Shown: positions 12,530 through 23,857, counted from the stretch's first letter. The stretch: 64,000 nt of DNA from Acanthochromis polyacanthus (GCF_021347895.1 NC_067126.1:30020482-30084481), one strand, 5' to 3'. A program made the numbers and translations. Notes: a model not told the origin generated them from the sequence alone.

Positions 12530-15007
12530 CAACTAACCACCACACACCCCAACACTCTCACAGGGTGTTTTTTTTTTTAACAGCAAGCGCTTCTTTCTCC
12601 CTCCACTTGCGTATTGTTTCAACCCCAAACTGCCAGCTGCTTCTGACAGCCTAATTATTGTGCACAGAGAAATGATTGCTATCGGAGGTCGCCCCCCCCC
12701 CTCACCGCCCCCCAAAAAACAACCCACCCTCCCCTCGCCTTGCACTTTCTGCAATGCTCAGACGTCTCTGGGCAAATTATGCACTTTATAGCCATCAGAA
12801 GCAGCGGCTACACCGGAGCACAGGCCAAGATATCTGCAGCCAAAGAATCTGGGAGCCGTAATGTGGAAATAAAAAGTTGAATGAAATCCGTGTGGGAGGG
12901 TTCTAACTTTCAGATCAGCACGCCTGGACTTTTAACAGCGTGTGTTCGAAGTGACACCGCAACGATTGTTTTCAGTTGAAAATCATTAAAAAGGCTCATC
13001 ATATTTTACCAGAGTCCTAAGTTGAGATTTAAAACAAAAACACTCAAAAAAAAATTATGTATGTAAAACTGAAGAAGCTGCAAACAACATACAAACAGTT
13101 AATTAGTTGATCATCAATTAACAAAAGATTAATCAGCAATTAATTTGACAGCAGATTGTCTTTTGGTCTGGCACGAGCAATCAGAAAGCTGAGAATTTGT
13201 GTAAATTTACAAACTTAACAGTTAATAAATTAACAAAACAACTGGCACATTAGTCCATCATTAAATCATCACTGTAATCAAACTACTCAGCTACCACATG
13301 AGGCTCAGAACAGACCTTTTGGAAATGAATGCAAGAAAATACTTAATGTTCTGCTGCATCTGGATGTTTTTAGACTTCAGCTCAACTGCTGGGAAAGCAC
13401 TGCTTGTTTTAGAGTTTTAGAGAGATATAACTTCCTAACTATTAACAGAGTTAAGTAACCACAGATTGGCCGTTTGGAACAATGCCACTGCCACAAAGCA
13501 AAACAGCAACAGTGAGCTGGCAAGGGGAAAGAGACGTTCAGTCACAATGGCAGGGGGGTGAGCAGCCACAATCAGTCCGGAGCCCCCGAGGGCCCCCCAG
13601 GACCCCCAAAGAGCCGAACCACACAGCAGCCCAGACTGTCTGACGTCCGTTTATCTGACCACTATCTGCCAGACTCCGACGACGCAAGCCCCTGGGAACG
13701 CCAGGCGCCCACCGAGAGGCCGGAGCTCAGTGGCTGGTAAGCTATGGGGTTACATTCTGCAGATCACAACACCGACCACTAAAGTGCCACTTAATACCGC
13801 CACCAAACAACCTAAACTGTGATCCCTCCAAACCTGTCACGACTTTTTCTGTCACTTCACCGAATCACACACAGTCCACATGTTCCTGCTTCGACTGGCG
13901 GCAGTCATTTGTGCTCAAATTCATTTTTGATTGGCACTAATCCACGATAATTAAACAGTACCCCCTGCCAGATGCCATTAGCTGCACAGTTATGGTGTCG
14001 TGCACATAACTGTGGTCAACTGAATGGTTTTAGGCGTGTCACCTTAAATGCATCACACATTTTTTTAAAAAAAACAATGAAACAGCTGCTTCAACAGCAA
14101 AAATTGATGCACATTTGGATTTTTTCCTAGATATTTGATCTCCCAGTGCAGGAAAAAAAAAACCTAATTAGTGTGTGCGAATGTAATTTTTGTGGGATCC
14201 ATCACAGCGAATTGATTGTGAGGAAGAACACTTCAGTGTGAGATATTCACACATCCCATAATCAGCACAATGATCCCTTAACGTTTTCAGCCAGAATTAA
14301 CACCTTTGTAATGGAGTTTACACCCTCTCATCAGCAGGTCTACAGGCTTTACATTTGACTGCCCCTGCAATCTTATCACACACACCATTTCCTGCCTGGT
14401 CTGATTATTCCCCAGCAAGGGAAAAAAGCATGTCAACAAACCCTTTTCCATGTTGTATGAGAGCCACTGTGGGTTTATTTAAGGAATTAATTGAAGCCAT
14501 TGGGTTTAAATTTGAACCATTTTAAACCACACACTGTAATGCCCCCCCACCCACCCCCCATGGCAGGGCTGTGATTGTGATGTTAAAAGTGCTCAGCAAA
14601 GCAATGATGAGAAACCCTCCCAGTGGATGTTAGCATGACAAAAACTCAAACAAAGTCACAACTAGTTGCAATGCTGTGGCCTTGATTTGATTGCGAAATA
14701 GAGATGCGTGGAGCTCATCCACCCTTTATCAGCAAATAACATCTCTCTGACTCACACACAAAATACTACGCTTGGTATCTGAAGCAACCGTGTGTTTATG
14801 TAAAATGAGACAGAAAATATGTGTTAAATAAAACGTATTTGGATACAACAGCCGAACAGATTTTCTGAAGCTCAGAGGGAGACTGGGGTTTCTTATGGAA
14901 GCACGTCACGAAGCAAACTTTTCCACCGAATGTCTCCATTAAAACACACACTTTCGCATTAGAAACTGCTTTAAATGACACATTAGAGTCGACTTTGGTG
15001 AACTTAC

Positions 15008-15300
15008 CTTGCGGGTTCTTCTTTAAAGTGCTTTTTGAGGGCTCGCTAAACGAGTGAACTATTCTGCCATCTCCCGAGAATTCACCGACAATACCCGATT
15101 TGTTGTCCAAAGTCTGCAAAGCCTACATGACGCCAACATTCACGTCCGCCGTTCACCCGGTGATTAAAAAAAGATACTTTTTTTTTTTTTAAAGTAACGA
15201 ACTCAGCCGACGCTCGTGCAAAGAAAAGAGCAGAAATGAAGCTACATTCAGCAACGTTGTCCTGCTTCACACAGCAGTAGCGTCTGTGCTCCACAACTCC
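15008..15300 (-). other. acvr1: Probable non-coding first exon and promoter of acvr1
   Basis: On the minus strand a textbook donor (CGCAAG then GTAAGT) sits at 15008, 12 kb upstream of the acvr1 start codon. The first coding exon has an acceptor 7 bases before its ATG, so at least one upstream untranslated exon must exist. The sequence above the donor (15008-15300) is richer in CpG than its surroundings and contains short frames with no recognisable protein. Assignment to acvr1 is inference from strand, spacing and the donor; the 5' end of the exon is not determined. Other untranslated exons could lie between 3018 and 15007. Confidence 0.4.
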
Positions 15301-17069
15301 GGTGGCGGCGTTTAGGTTAGCAGGGAGCAGCAGGATTGGATGAGGAAGTTACCCTGCAGAGACTCACTGGATCCGCAAGACCCACGGTCAGCACGGGAAC
15401 ATCCGGTAGCACCTTTCACAATAAAATCTGAATCAGCTTTAACCCTCCTATTGTCTTCACTTGTGGGCACCCCCAAAAAATTTTGTTTCTTTGTCTGAAA
15501 CCCCCCAAAAAGATTCTGCAAAGAAATTGCCCAAAATTCTGAAAATTTGCTAAACCTCCAATAAGAAAATTCCAATAATTCCTCAAAAGTTTCCCTTAGA
15601 AGTTTTTTTTTTTATAAAAATCCCCAAATTTGGCAAGACAATTCTTGTAAATATTTTCAAAACATAAGTAAAGATCTCCCCCCAAAAAATCCTTAACATA
15701 TCTAACATGACTACATATATATCAGTAAAACGCCTAATATGTTCTTTAAGAAAATTTACAAATAAAATCAACCAAAATCCAGCGAAATTCAGTGGATTTT
15801 GGTTGATTGTGAATGTTCTTAAGAAATATGTTTAACATATCATTTATTCCACCAAAACATGTTTAAAAATGTCCCAAAAATGTTGAAAATGTGGACATCA
15901 GAAGTTTCACTGTGAAAAGGTTAATTCATATAGGTTAATTCATTCAGTAATTTGTTCATTCATTCATTTGCTTTAAGATTTCTTTTGCAGCGACACTGGG
16001 ATTTTATTGTGTAGCAAAACTCTAAATTTCCTGTCACTAACATGTTCTCTCCCGCTCGCTTGACACACTCCCTATTTAAAGGCCCTTTGCCATTTAGTTT
16101 GCACTGCGCATGTTCTCAGCAGCCAGGGAGAAAAGATTCAAGCCTTTGGACACTCCTGAGGCCTCAGAGGTGATGGTTATGTTTGGAAGCAGGCAAGCTG
16201 AGAAAATATCAAATTACTTTCTTTGTTTGTTTTTATCCATGGATTTGTAGAATACTAATTCAAAAGGATTCCTCAACAGACTTTTGATCATAGATATCCC
16301 TAGAAAGTTTGAAGGATTGCTTTATCCTATATAATAAGCAGACTATTGTGCAATACTTAAAACACAGTCCCATGTTCAGTTAGCTAGATGGATAGATGCA
16401 TAATAATATAGCTAACTCATCAGACACTGGGCTAATTGTTAAAATTACTATAAAAACTATTAAAAATGAAGCTGCACATTGACATTTACTTGTCATTCGA
16501 TTCAGTTTTGATTATAAATAATGGAAACATTATTTTCAAAAAAACAAGCTCAATTTTTACCAGTACCAAGTTAAAGTGAGGTTGACACACTAATAAGGCT
16601 ACATGGTAAAAACAAACAAATAAGCAAACAAATGTAAAGGAATTATAATAATCCAGCAAGCAGGGCACCAAAAATACTGTAAAATAGCTGAAAATGACCA
16701 TTTCAGACTTAATTTATACAGTGCACTTTTTCTGTTTTTAAGAGTTAGTGGATTGTATGTACATAACAAAAATTGTATTTTGACCGAGTACCAATGCTTA
16801 TAGATAGACTGCACACTGATGAAAGCAAATTTATTCAATACTGATGGTATCTAATTTAATAATAAATTTACAGTATGAAACTATAATTTAACAATTGCAT
16901 TAAATAGAAAGGAACTTCAGAATGTATACTTAATATGATTTTTGTATTTTATGGCTGACATGTTTTTAATGTTATTTTACATTAGACATATAATTTCACA
17001 GTGGAGTTAGTAACAGCAGCAGTGAACATCCCTGAACAGCAGCTCTGCTCCTGAGACACACACTGGACC
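15301..17069. other. Intergenic region between divergent acvr1 and the C7orf57 homologue
   Basis: This divergent spacer holds the piggyBac-like element (15439-15924) and otherwise A/T-rich sequence. A possible TATA-like CCTATTTAAAGG lies near 16070, but no exon with a recognisable product follows it. No gene was seen. Confidence 0.5.
15439..15924. mobile_element. Non-autonomous piggyBac-like element with TTAA ends and a palindromic core
   Basis: The left boundary is TTAA followed by CCCTCCTATTGTC, the start of a fish piggyBac/Looper-like repeat family as I remember it. The right boundary has GTGAAAAGG followed by TTAA, so both edges carry a TTAA target site although the right terminal repeat is degraded. 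The interior is A/T-rich, full of AAAATTTT and CCCCCAAAAAA motifs, and has no transposase. The centre is a strong hairpin: a 15-bp perfect stem at 15766-15780 and 15794-15808 around a 13-nt loop, extended by an imperfect arm on each side around TTCTTAAGAA. It lies between acvr1 and the C7orf57 homologue. Confidence 0.5.
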
Positions 17070-17083
17070 GTTTCCATGGAGAC
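17070..17083. promoter_or_regulatory. RFX X-box-like inverted repeat in the promoter of the C7orf57 homologue
   Basis: GTTTCCATGGAGAC is two RFX half-sites in inverted orientation (GTTTCC, AT spacer, GGAGAC). It is close to the X-box consensus GTNRCC N0-3 RGYAAC, with mismatches in each half. It sits 66 bp upstream of the donor of the predicted first exon, the usual place for an X-box in genes transcribed in ciliated cells. The sequence is seen directly; RFX binding is inference. Confidence 0.45.
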
Positions 17084-17099
17084 GCAGTCACTACTGACA

Positions 17100-17148
17100 A
17101 ACACACTCCACTTGCATTTTCTTGCTCCGCTTCCACAATGAATTCAGA
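17100..17148 (+). other. Untranslated first exon of the C7orf57 homologue, containing a short upstream frame start
   Basis: A strong donor GTAAGT follows position 17148. The exon carries ATG at 17138, but its frame runs into the next exon and stops after nine codons, so it is not the main start. The transcription start is not fixed by the sequence, and 17100 is only an approximate 5' edge. Confidence 0.5.
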
Positions 17149-17364
17149 GTAAGTTACACGCTTCTGTATTTCAACCTGAACTTTAATTTCCGTGTTTAAG
17201 CTTTTTTTCTGTAGACAAACAGTTTGTGTTTAACTCGAGCGCTGCTACGTTAGCTAAACTTTGGCGTTACTAATGGCGGCGCTAACTCGCGCAAAGCTGG
17301 TATTGGAGAGGCTGACGGTGTGTCGGGTTTTGTTTCCATTTCCATTAGAAAGTCAACTATTCTC

Positions 17365-20300
17365 ATGAGTAACGAGCTTCAACCGACAAAATCTGGCAAG
17401 TACAACTATTTACTGTTTACAAAGTTCGCTGCTTTACTAAGCCTGTGTCTCTTGGACCCTGAGGAGAAGATGCTAGAAATGAGGTTTAACTAACTAGTAA
17501 TGCATGGGATACTGTTGTTTATGTGAAGAAGAAGTTATAAACAGAATGTTTTGTTCCTTCAATGTGTACATGTATGCGTGTATTTTAACATCACAGATGT
17601 CATAACAGGCTCCCAGGCAATAAACAGCCACATCTCCCAGATCCCAGGACTGTCCCCCAGCATCAGGACTCCCCCAGAGGAGAAGGCCAGAGGTCGGAGG
17701 GCTGCAGTCCTGGACAGTGACTCTGACTATGTCAAGCTGGCAAAACAAGGAGGGCATAAAGGTAAAGCCATATATTGCCTCATACCTACACCCTTTCCTC
17801 TGGCTGGTTAATACTTAGATTTTTGTCCTTTTCATTGATTCAACAGGACTTTTGTGGCATGAGGAATCAATAAATCAGAAACGGAATTCATATAATCCTC
17901 CAGACTCGTTCGGCAATGAATCAGGACACATCAGCAATCCAAGGTACTTGTGTTATTATTATTATTACGTGCTCGAGTAATAAATCAGATGGGATTCAAC
18001 TTTGTCATTGCACAGAGTACAATGGCAGCAAAATGCAGTTTAGCACCTAAGCAGAAGCAGTAAAAGGCACCATTTACAGTATGGTAAATACCAGGGGTGT
18101 CAAACTCATTTTAGTTCAAGGGTCACATTCAGTCCAATTTGATCTCAAGTGTCCCGGACCAGTAAAATCAGAGCATAATAGCCTATAAATAACCACAACT
18201 CCAAATTTTTCCTTTGTTTTTGTGCAAAAAAGCACATTCTGAAAATGTTCACATTTAATGATTTTTTTTCTTTTTTACAAAACAATCAATTTCAACAATG
18301 TTATGCCTCCCTTTGTCATTTACACATTACAACCTATAGATCACAGTGTGTCTACAAAGATACAAAACATTTAGTCATCTGAACCTGAACAATATAATCT
18401 AATATTTTATGGTCAAAATGACAAAAGGCAGACAAAAAAAGACATAAACAAAAAAAAAAAAAAGCCAAAATAAAAAAGGAGACACAAAGTGACAAAAAAT
18501 GGACAAAGCGAGACAAAAAGAAGACTCTAAACGACAAAAAACAAACAATAAAGCAAAACACAAAATGACAAAAATAAGAAAAAACACAAGCGAGACAAAA
18601 AGGAAAGAAAACGACAAAGGTCAGACAAAAAAGTTGCAAACAAAAAAAAAAAAAAAAAACACAAAATAAAAAAGAACAAAAGTGACAAAAAAAGCGAGAC
18701 AAAAAAACTCAAAAAAAAAAAAAAAAAAACACAAAATGACAAAAATAAGAAAAACAAAAAGCGAGACAAAAAAACAACAACAAGGACAAAAAACAAGTTG
18801 CAAACAACACAAAAACAAGACAAAATATTACAAAAATGAGACGCAAAATTACAAAAAAACTATGAAAAATCTAGTATTTTACTTGATGACCAAAACAACT
18901 TGTCATGGTCTAGAAAATATTTAAAATTTATAGTTTTACGTATTTTCAATTTGCAGTTAATGTCTTCTCTGTAATTTTTACACTTCACAAAGTCGTCCCG
19001 CGGGCCGGACTGGACCCTCTGGAGGGCTGCATGTTTGACACCCCTGGTATATGTGTGACAGAGTACTGCAAATACATTCATATATGACTAGATAGATGTG
19101 GATGCAATAAAACAGATTAAATATATGAGGTATATACACAATATGAACAGTATAAACATTATAAACACTAAATATGGGATGAGGTGGACGATGCGCTTAT
19201 ACACAGTATGAAATAGCCGCAATTTGTGGTTAAAAATACTCCCACATCATTACCAATGCTAATACTTGCAGCTAAAATTGTGAATATACCATCAGTGCCA
19301 GCGTTACTGCTACTGCTGTAATGTTCATAATGTTTCTATACTGTTCTTGCACCATAGGGCTGGTTTTTATCGTTTAATTCTCCATCTGTATTGTTTTTTT
19401 TCCAGCAGTCTAATTAACAGTGAGGAGAAGAAAAACCCTGGAGCTTTTCAACCTCAAGAGCCTCCTTTCGGCACTGACAACATGTCAGCTTGGGAGAGAG
19501 ATAATAGCAGCAGCAATGAAAAAGAGAAGGTAAACAGAGAAATGCTCAAGTCACTTAGAAATTATGTTTAGCCACATTTTTTTCTACTTCTTGTGTTGTT
19601 CTTTTCTCTTATGACCCTGCGCTTTAAGACAAAATTGGAGGATTTTTCAAGATGCTATCACGTTACACACTCATTGTAATTGCTACTTGATCAGGAAGAC
19701 CTACTTTGTAATTCAGGTATTTGCTTGTCAGTGGTTTCAGACTTCAAATGAGAGCGTACCTGTCAAGTTGCCGAGAGTGAGATGGAAAAAAAACATTAGT
19801 CACAAAACAATCACTGGGCTCTGTGACTTTGTTTCGTGTTCTTTTGTGTTCAGAACAACAGCCTTTTTCATGACTCCCCGATGGAGAAGCTGCAGACCTT
19901 CAGTCAGAGTTATGAAGCCAACAAGTTCAAGAGAAGTAAGTTCATATGGGCACAAGATGGTGCTGTTGTTCTGTATTTAGTACAAGTACTGTCCCTTTAA
20001 CAGACAATCAGAAAACAGATAGCATGCCAGTAATTTCCAGATTATTAAAAGCATAAATACAAAGCAGTTATTATATTTTAATGCATAATTACCCTAATCT
20101 GACTCAGTAGTTCTTTATGTGTAATTCAGTTAACTAGTCCACTGTTATTTAACATATATATTTTCTTTTGAAATCCGTACATAGCATAGTTTAAGGCTCG
20201 GACAAATGTTTAAGTTCGTCTTGCCTTTGTGCACATGAAAACCTGTTTGCTTGCTGTATTTTGGTCTATTCTTCATATGAGCCAGTAAAAGATCTGATTT

Positions 20301-22851
20301 TGATGTACTTTATTGTAAAAGCTATCGGAGAACATCTTAGTAGTAAGTGAGTAAGTAAACTTCATTCTATAGCACTTTTCACAGAAAAGATTCACAAAGT
20401 GCTTCACAATAGAATGCAAAATGACAATAATATAAAACAACCCATAAACACATGACATGACACTAAAATGCAGTTACCGCCATTCACTCAACCAAAAGCT
20501 TGTCTAAATAGCAGTGTTTTCAGCTGACTTTTAAAAGGAATCAGCCAGACGCAAGGACTGTGGTAAAGCATTCCACAACCGAGCAGCAACAGACTGAAAT
20601 GCCAAATCACCTCTAGTTTTGTAAGCGAGTTTTAGGTACCGTTTTAGAACCTATAGTTCTTCTTTTGTGCAAAATTGAATTCAAAAAGACAAAGACCACA
20701 TGTGCTAGCAAGACAACACCCGAGAACTTTGCAATCAGTGCAGAAGTTAACAATCTTGGGCAAGCCCATGAATACCAGTAGCTTGGAACCATGATAACAG
20801 AAGATGGGCAAGTGGACGAAGAAATTAGAGAAGAATTGGAAAGGCGAAGACCAAGTTTTGGGGATGCAAAGAATTCCTTCATAGAAACATCAGCATTTCA
20901 CTGAAACTAAAACTGCTGAGATGTCATGTGTGTTCTGTACTAGCTTATGGATGTGAGGCATGGTAATTCACCAAAAACATCCAGAAGAGAATACAGTCCA
21001 TTGAGATGTGGTGCATGAGGAGAATGCTAAAAAATGAGTTGGAGAGAAAGAGGCATGGCAGTGTTGAAGAGAGCTGATACAAAAAGAGCCTAGTGTGTGA
21101 TCTAATGCAAATGAAAATGAGTTATGCTGGAAAGCTCCATAACATAATTCTTGAACGCACCACTGAAGGAGCACGTGAAAGAGGAAGGCAGAGAGGTAAA
21201 TGGAGTGATGACAACAAGAGGAAGCGAAGAGAGCTGCGGAGAGTAGACACAAATGGAGATCTATGGTGGCCAACCTTTGGAACGAAGACGGCACATGATG
21301 ACGATTATGATATAGGACAAACATCGATCTTTTGTGCAAAGTTGTATCCAACACCGGTGCTAAAATGCGACTTTATCCACATATGTTAGATTATGAAGTT
21401 ACAGTCGTATCACTTCAAAGTGCCTTCCACTTTTTGTCGCTCTTCTTCCACTACAGCTCAAGGAAACAAAAAAGAGCAAGAGAGTTGTTATATTTGTAGT
21501 GCTGTAATAAAGACTAATTTGATCTATTTCGATTTTCCAGACATGATACTGATTTCTAGATAAATGTTTGGATTCATTCTTGAACTGTGGATTTTGTGTA
21601 AAAGCAAAGCAGGAAATTTGGATCTTGTAGTGGTTCGTATGAGACCTCCATCAATAAACATACGAAAATCAGACATGAAGAAGTTTGAACCCGTCCTAAG
21701 TGCTGTTTGCTATGACGACTGTGAGCTGTTTCATAATCTGCAGAGTTTTTTGCCAAATTGTTTCCCTTTGACTTTCACATATTTGCATTATGACACGCAA
21801 ATAGCCAGCTGATAAATATTTCAAAGTCTACACATTTAAGAGAGTTTTGTAAATTTTTATGTCGCTTTGTTGTGATGACAAATGCTCATAAACGGCACAC
21901 TCAAAACAAATAAGACAGCACAGAGGACAAGGGCTTCTATACAACTCTGGATGTTCACTTGTTTGCTTTGGCTCACAGCTGATCAGTGCTGTGTGTTCCG
22001 TGTACTTTTTGGAAAATGTCAATGACTTGTCCAGAATTCAAAATAACCTCACAGGCACTGTGACAGAGACAAGACGGTACAGACAGAGGTTATACAGATT
22101 TCATGCTAAAGTGTTATTTATACATCACGTTCAAAACAACAGTGGTTGACTGAAAGTGCTTTAGATACTGAACATAATGTAAAATCTAAATTGTTGACCA
22201 GTGCGGCAAGACTGTTGCTCTTTTTTTTTCCAAGAACAAATCAATGTAGTGCTAGAATTTTCAGCTATCGGCCGTACAGACTCTTGCGGGAAGAGAACAG
22301 AGAATCCAGAAATTTCCTGACAAAACAGTGACTGGGTTGAAAAAATTACTTTTGCTTCTCTTTTTTTTCTCTGAAAATTAGTACTGAAAGCTAATTCTGA
22401 GATTTACTGACTTGTTTTGATGGATTACTTCTCTATAGTTAATCATTTGGTACAAGATGAAGCGAAAACTGCCAGTTGCAAATACTGTTTGTTGACTGTA
22501 TGCACTTCGTTGAAAGTATGCTTTTGTAATAAGTAGCCAGAGTTTATCTTAGTGTACAGCGCTGGAAGGGTAGGGTCCAGGTTTAGTGTTTAAAATGTGT
22601 CCACTGTAATCCCTCTGGCTCATCTAATAGGCACTTTGTGGTCCTGACAAATTAAGTTATATGTGCAGAGATAAAATCACCATCTGTTTTGAGTTCTAGT
22701 AACGAGCTTAAAAAAAATAATGCTTCCATCACATTTGGATTTTATGTCTTTGGTGTTTTTTTACAGAGTGTTTGACAAGAGACCAGCCCCTGTTGACATG
22801 TCTAAGCTGCTGAGTTTTGGTTATGCAGAAGAAAACAAACCAGTACAGTGA
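17365..22851 (+). CDS. Homologue of human C7orf57, function unknown
   Basis: Six coding exons fit in frame: 17365-17395 (exon opens at 17349), 17597-17761, 17847-17943, 19406-19529, 19854-19935 and 22769-22851, giving about 193 residues. Similarity to human C7orf57 lies in four blocks: SQIPGLS (about residues 24-30), DSDYVKLAKQGG (52-63) followed by LLWHE, a FGTDNMSAWERD..EKEK block, and PVDMSKLLSFGY near the C-terminus. The human protein is about 295 residues, so the fish form is shorter. The sequence is hydrophilic and probably disordered, with no signal peptide, membrane segment or known catalytic domain. I chose the start at 17365 because it alone joins in phase to the conserved exon, through a GC donor (TCTG then GCAAGT). 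A donor 9 bases past the stop implies a spliced 3' UTR, with poly(A) signals at 23335 and 23496. It shares orientation with upp2 just downstream. Assignment is firm; function is unknown. Confidence 0.8.
18092..19046. mobile_element. Non-autonomous hAT-type element in an intron of the C7orf57 homologue
   Basis: The ends are perfect 14-bp inverted repeats, CAGGGGTGTCAAAC at the left and its complement at the right. The subterminal text (GGGCCGGACTGGACCCTCTGG and a partner in the left arm) belongs to a hAT family common in fish genomes. The flanking 8-bp sites match only partly, so the insertion is old. No transposase is present. Positions 18420-18860 are an A-rich array of GACAAAAA/GCGAGACAAAAA variants that accounts for about half of the element. 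Confidence 0.8.
18420..18860. repeat. A-rich degenerate tandem array inside the hAT element
   Basis: Imperfect units of GACAAAAA, GCGAGACAAAAA and ACACAAAATGACAAAAATAAG recur. A longer unit of about 170 bp appears twice, from ACACAAAATGACAAAAATAA near 18558 and again near 18729, each copy running on to AGTTGCAAAC. Poly(A) runs of 12-19 separate the blocks. Lysine- and phenylalanine-rich frames on both strands here are by-products. Confidence 0.8.
20337..20645. repeat. Interspersed repeat of fish type
   Basis: The text TATAGCACTTTTCACAGAAA, CACAAAGTGCTTCACAA, a block about a nearby TTTTCAGCTGACTTTTAAAAG, and CATTCCACAACC follows a high-copy repeat plan that I recognise from many teleost genomes. 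The class is not certain and the boundaries are approximate. It directly precedes the RT relic at 20650. Confidence 0.5.
20650..21335 (+). pseudogene. Degenerate non-LTR retrotransposon reverse transcriptase C-terminus
   Basis: Reading the plus strand in broken frames gives the order of motifs found at the end of LINE reverse transcriptases of RTE/CR1 type. These are KTKTTCASKT, LGTMITEDGQVDEEI, KLLRCHVC then LAYGCEAW, EMWCMRRML, and a basic, tryptophan-containing tail ending in HDDDYD. At least four stops or frameshifts are present. It lies in the last intron of the C7orf57 homologue, between 19936 and 22768. The remainder of that intron is unique A/T-rich sequence. Confidence 0.65.
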
Positions 22852-23520
22852 CGTGTCAAGTAAGTAGAGCGCTGCGTCATCATAAAACATTTTAATTTCA
22901 ATTTTCCCTTCATGAAGCTTTCCAAATGCAGTTCTAGTACAATAAAAGGAAATGAAGTCAAGCTGTTGAGCAGTGTATTGATTTTATGAGACTACTGTAT
23001 GAATAATCGCAGTGGAACGATGGTGGCAAAATCTGACGTGTGAAACTTTAAGGTTTCGGCCGTTAAGAATTTATGATGGCTCTTTACAGAGGGTATTAGT
23101 GAATTATGTAAGGATTACTTGAATGACTCTTATACATTTCCATGTCAACAGATTGGAAGACTGCCAGGTGCACAGGAAAAGGATGCACAGGCTCCAGTGC
23201 TTCCAACAGGAATACTTGCCATCTTTTCCTCTGACATAAACGTCTTCATACCGAGCCACATCAAACATTTTGCTTCGTTTCAATTGTTTTTGCCATGTTG
23301 GATGTCGCACTCAAGTGTGAAAGCGCTTCATTGAATTAAAGCAAGGACCTTTTATTTATTGCGCCTGTTAGTTGTGCCTCATTAATTGCACCCATTAAGT
23401 AAAGAAGGCCTCAGCTGACTCCCGTGTTGTTGTTTTTGACTTGTCTGCAATGCTAAAAATGGCAGCTCTTTTTTGAAGAAACGTTTGATGATTTAAATAA
23501 ATTTGAAGCAACTCAGTCTG
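22852..23520 (+). other. Probable spliced 3' UTR of the C7orf57 homologue
   Basis: A GTAAGT donor at 22860 and an acceptor at 23151 (AACAG) suggest a 3' UTR intron. Poly(A) signals ATTAAA (23335-23340) and AATAAA (23496-23501) could end the transcript. No coding similarity is seen. Confidence 0.45.
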
Positions 23521-23857
23521 TCTCTCTTTTTTTTTACTGTATCTTACATACCATAACAGTATTTTTTCCTACACATACAGGATTTCTTTGGGCTGTACAT
23601 TAGTCTGTGTCATTGTTTTGAGATGCCAGTGTGTCGCATGTCAGTGTCAGAGGTTATCTCTATGTTCATTTAGTCTGCTATGTCATAACAAGTCGGATAT
23701 TCAACAGCTTCAGATCAGCTATTGGTATACACATTTCCAGCTCATGGTGTAAGGTTAAATCATAACAGCATGTCACTTATTGTTTTCGCTGCTGCTGGTA
23801 TGTCTTTTTTGTTTTCTTAGTTTTTTGAAGATAAACTGAAGCTTTGGAACTGGGCCT

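Larger units (their letters stand above)
3018..15007 (-). other. Long 5' intron of acvr1 (inferred), no coding exon found
   Basis: About 12 kb without a recognisable coding exon. It holds a GT microsatellite (3431-3482), a G-rich tract (about 4140-4400), A/T-rich blocks with homeodomain-like TAATTA cores (for example near 4580-4680, 12650 and 13940), CA repeats (12140-12155, 12507-12529), C-rich tracts (12691-12740, 14540-14560), two non-LTR retrotransposon-like tails (10555-10625 and 10740-10975) and a perfect short inverted repeat at 13985-14014. The many open frames lack family similarity and splice context. That this is one intron depends on the exon at 15008 belonging to acvr1. Confidence 0.45.

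Noticed and set aside
13558..13740. 60-codon plus-strand frame, proline-rich and GC-rich, followed by a GTAAGC donor-like site
   Set aside because: No similarity that I recognise and no partner exon. It lies inside the inferred acvr1 intron on the opposite strand. It may be a GC-rich regulatory patch.
16068..16140. TATA-like CCTATTTAAAGG with a following leader-like sequence
   Set aside because: No splice donor or coding exon with recognisable product follows. It may be a chance match.
17138..17148. ATG at 17138 as the main start of the C7orf57 homologue
   Set aside because: Joined to either downstream exon it gives a stop or the wrong frame. It is treated as an upstream frame instead.
18352..18924. 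Long Phe-rich and Lys-rich open frames on both strands
   Set aside because: They are produced by the A-rich array inside the hAT element, and composition alone explains them.
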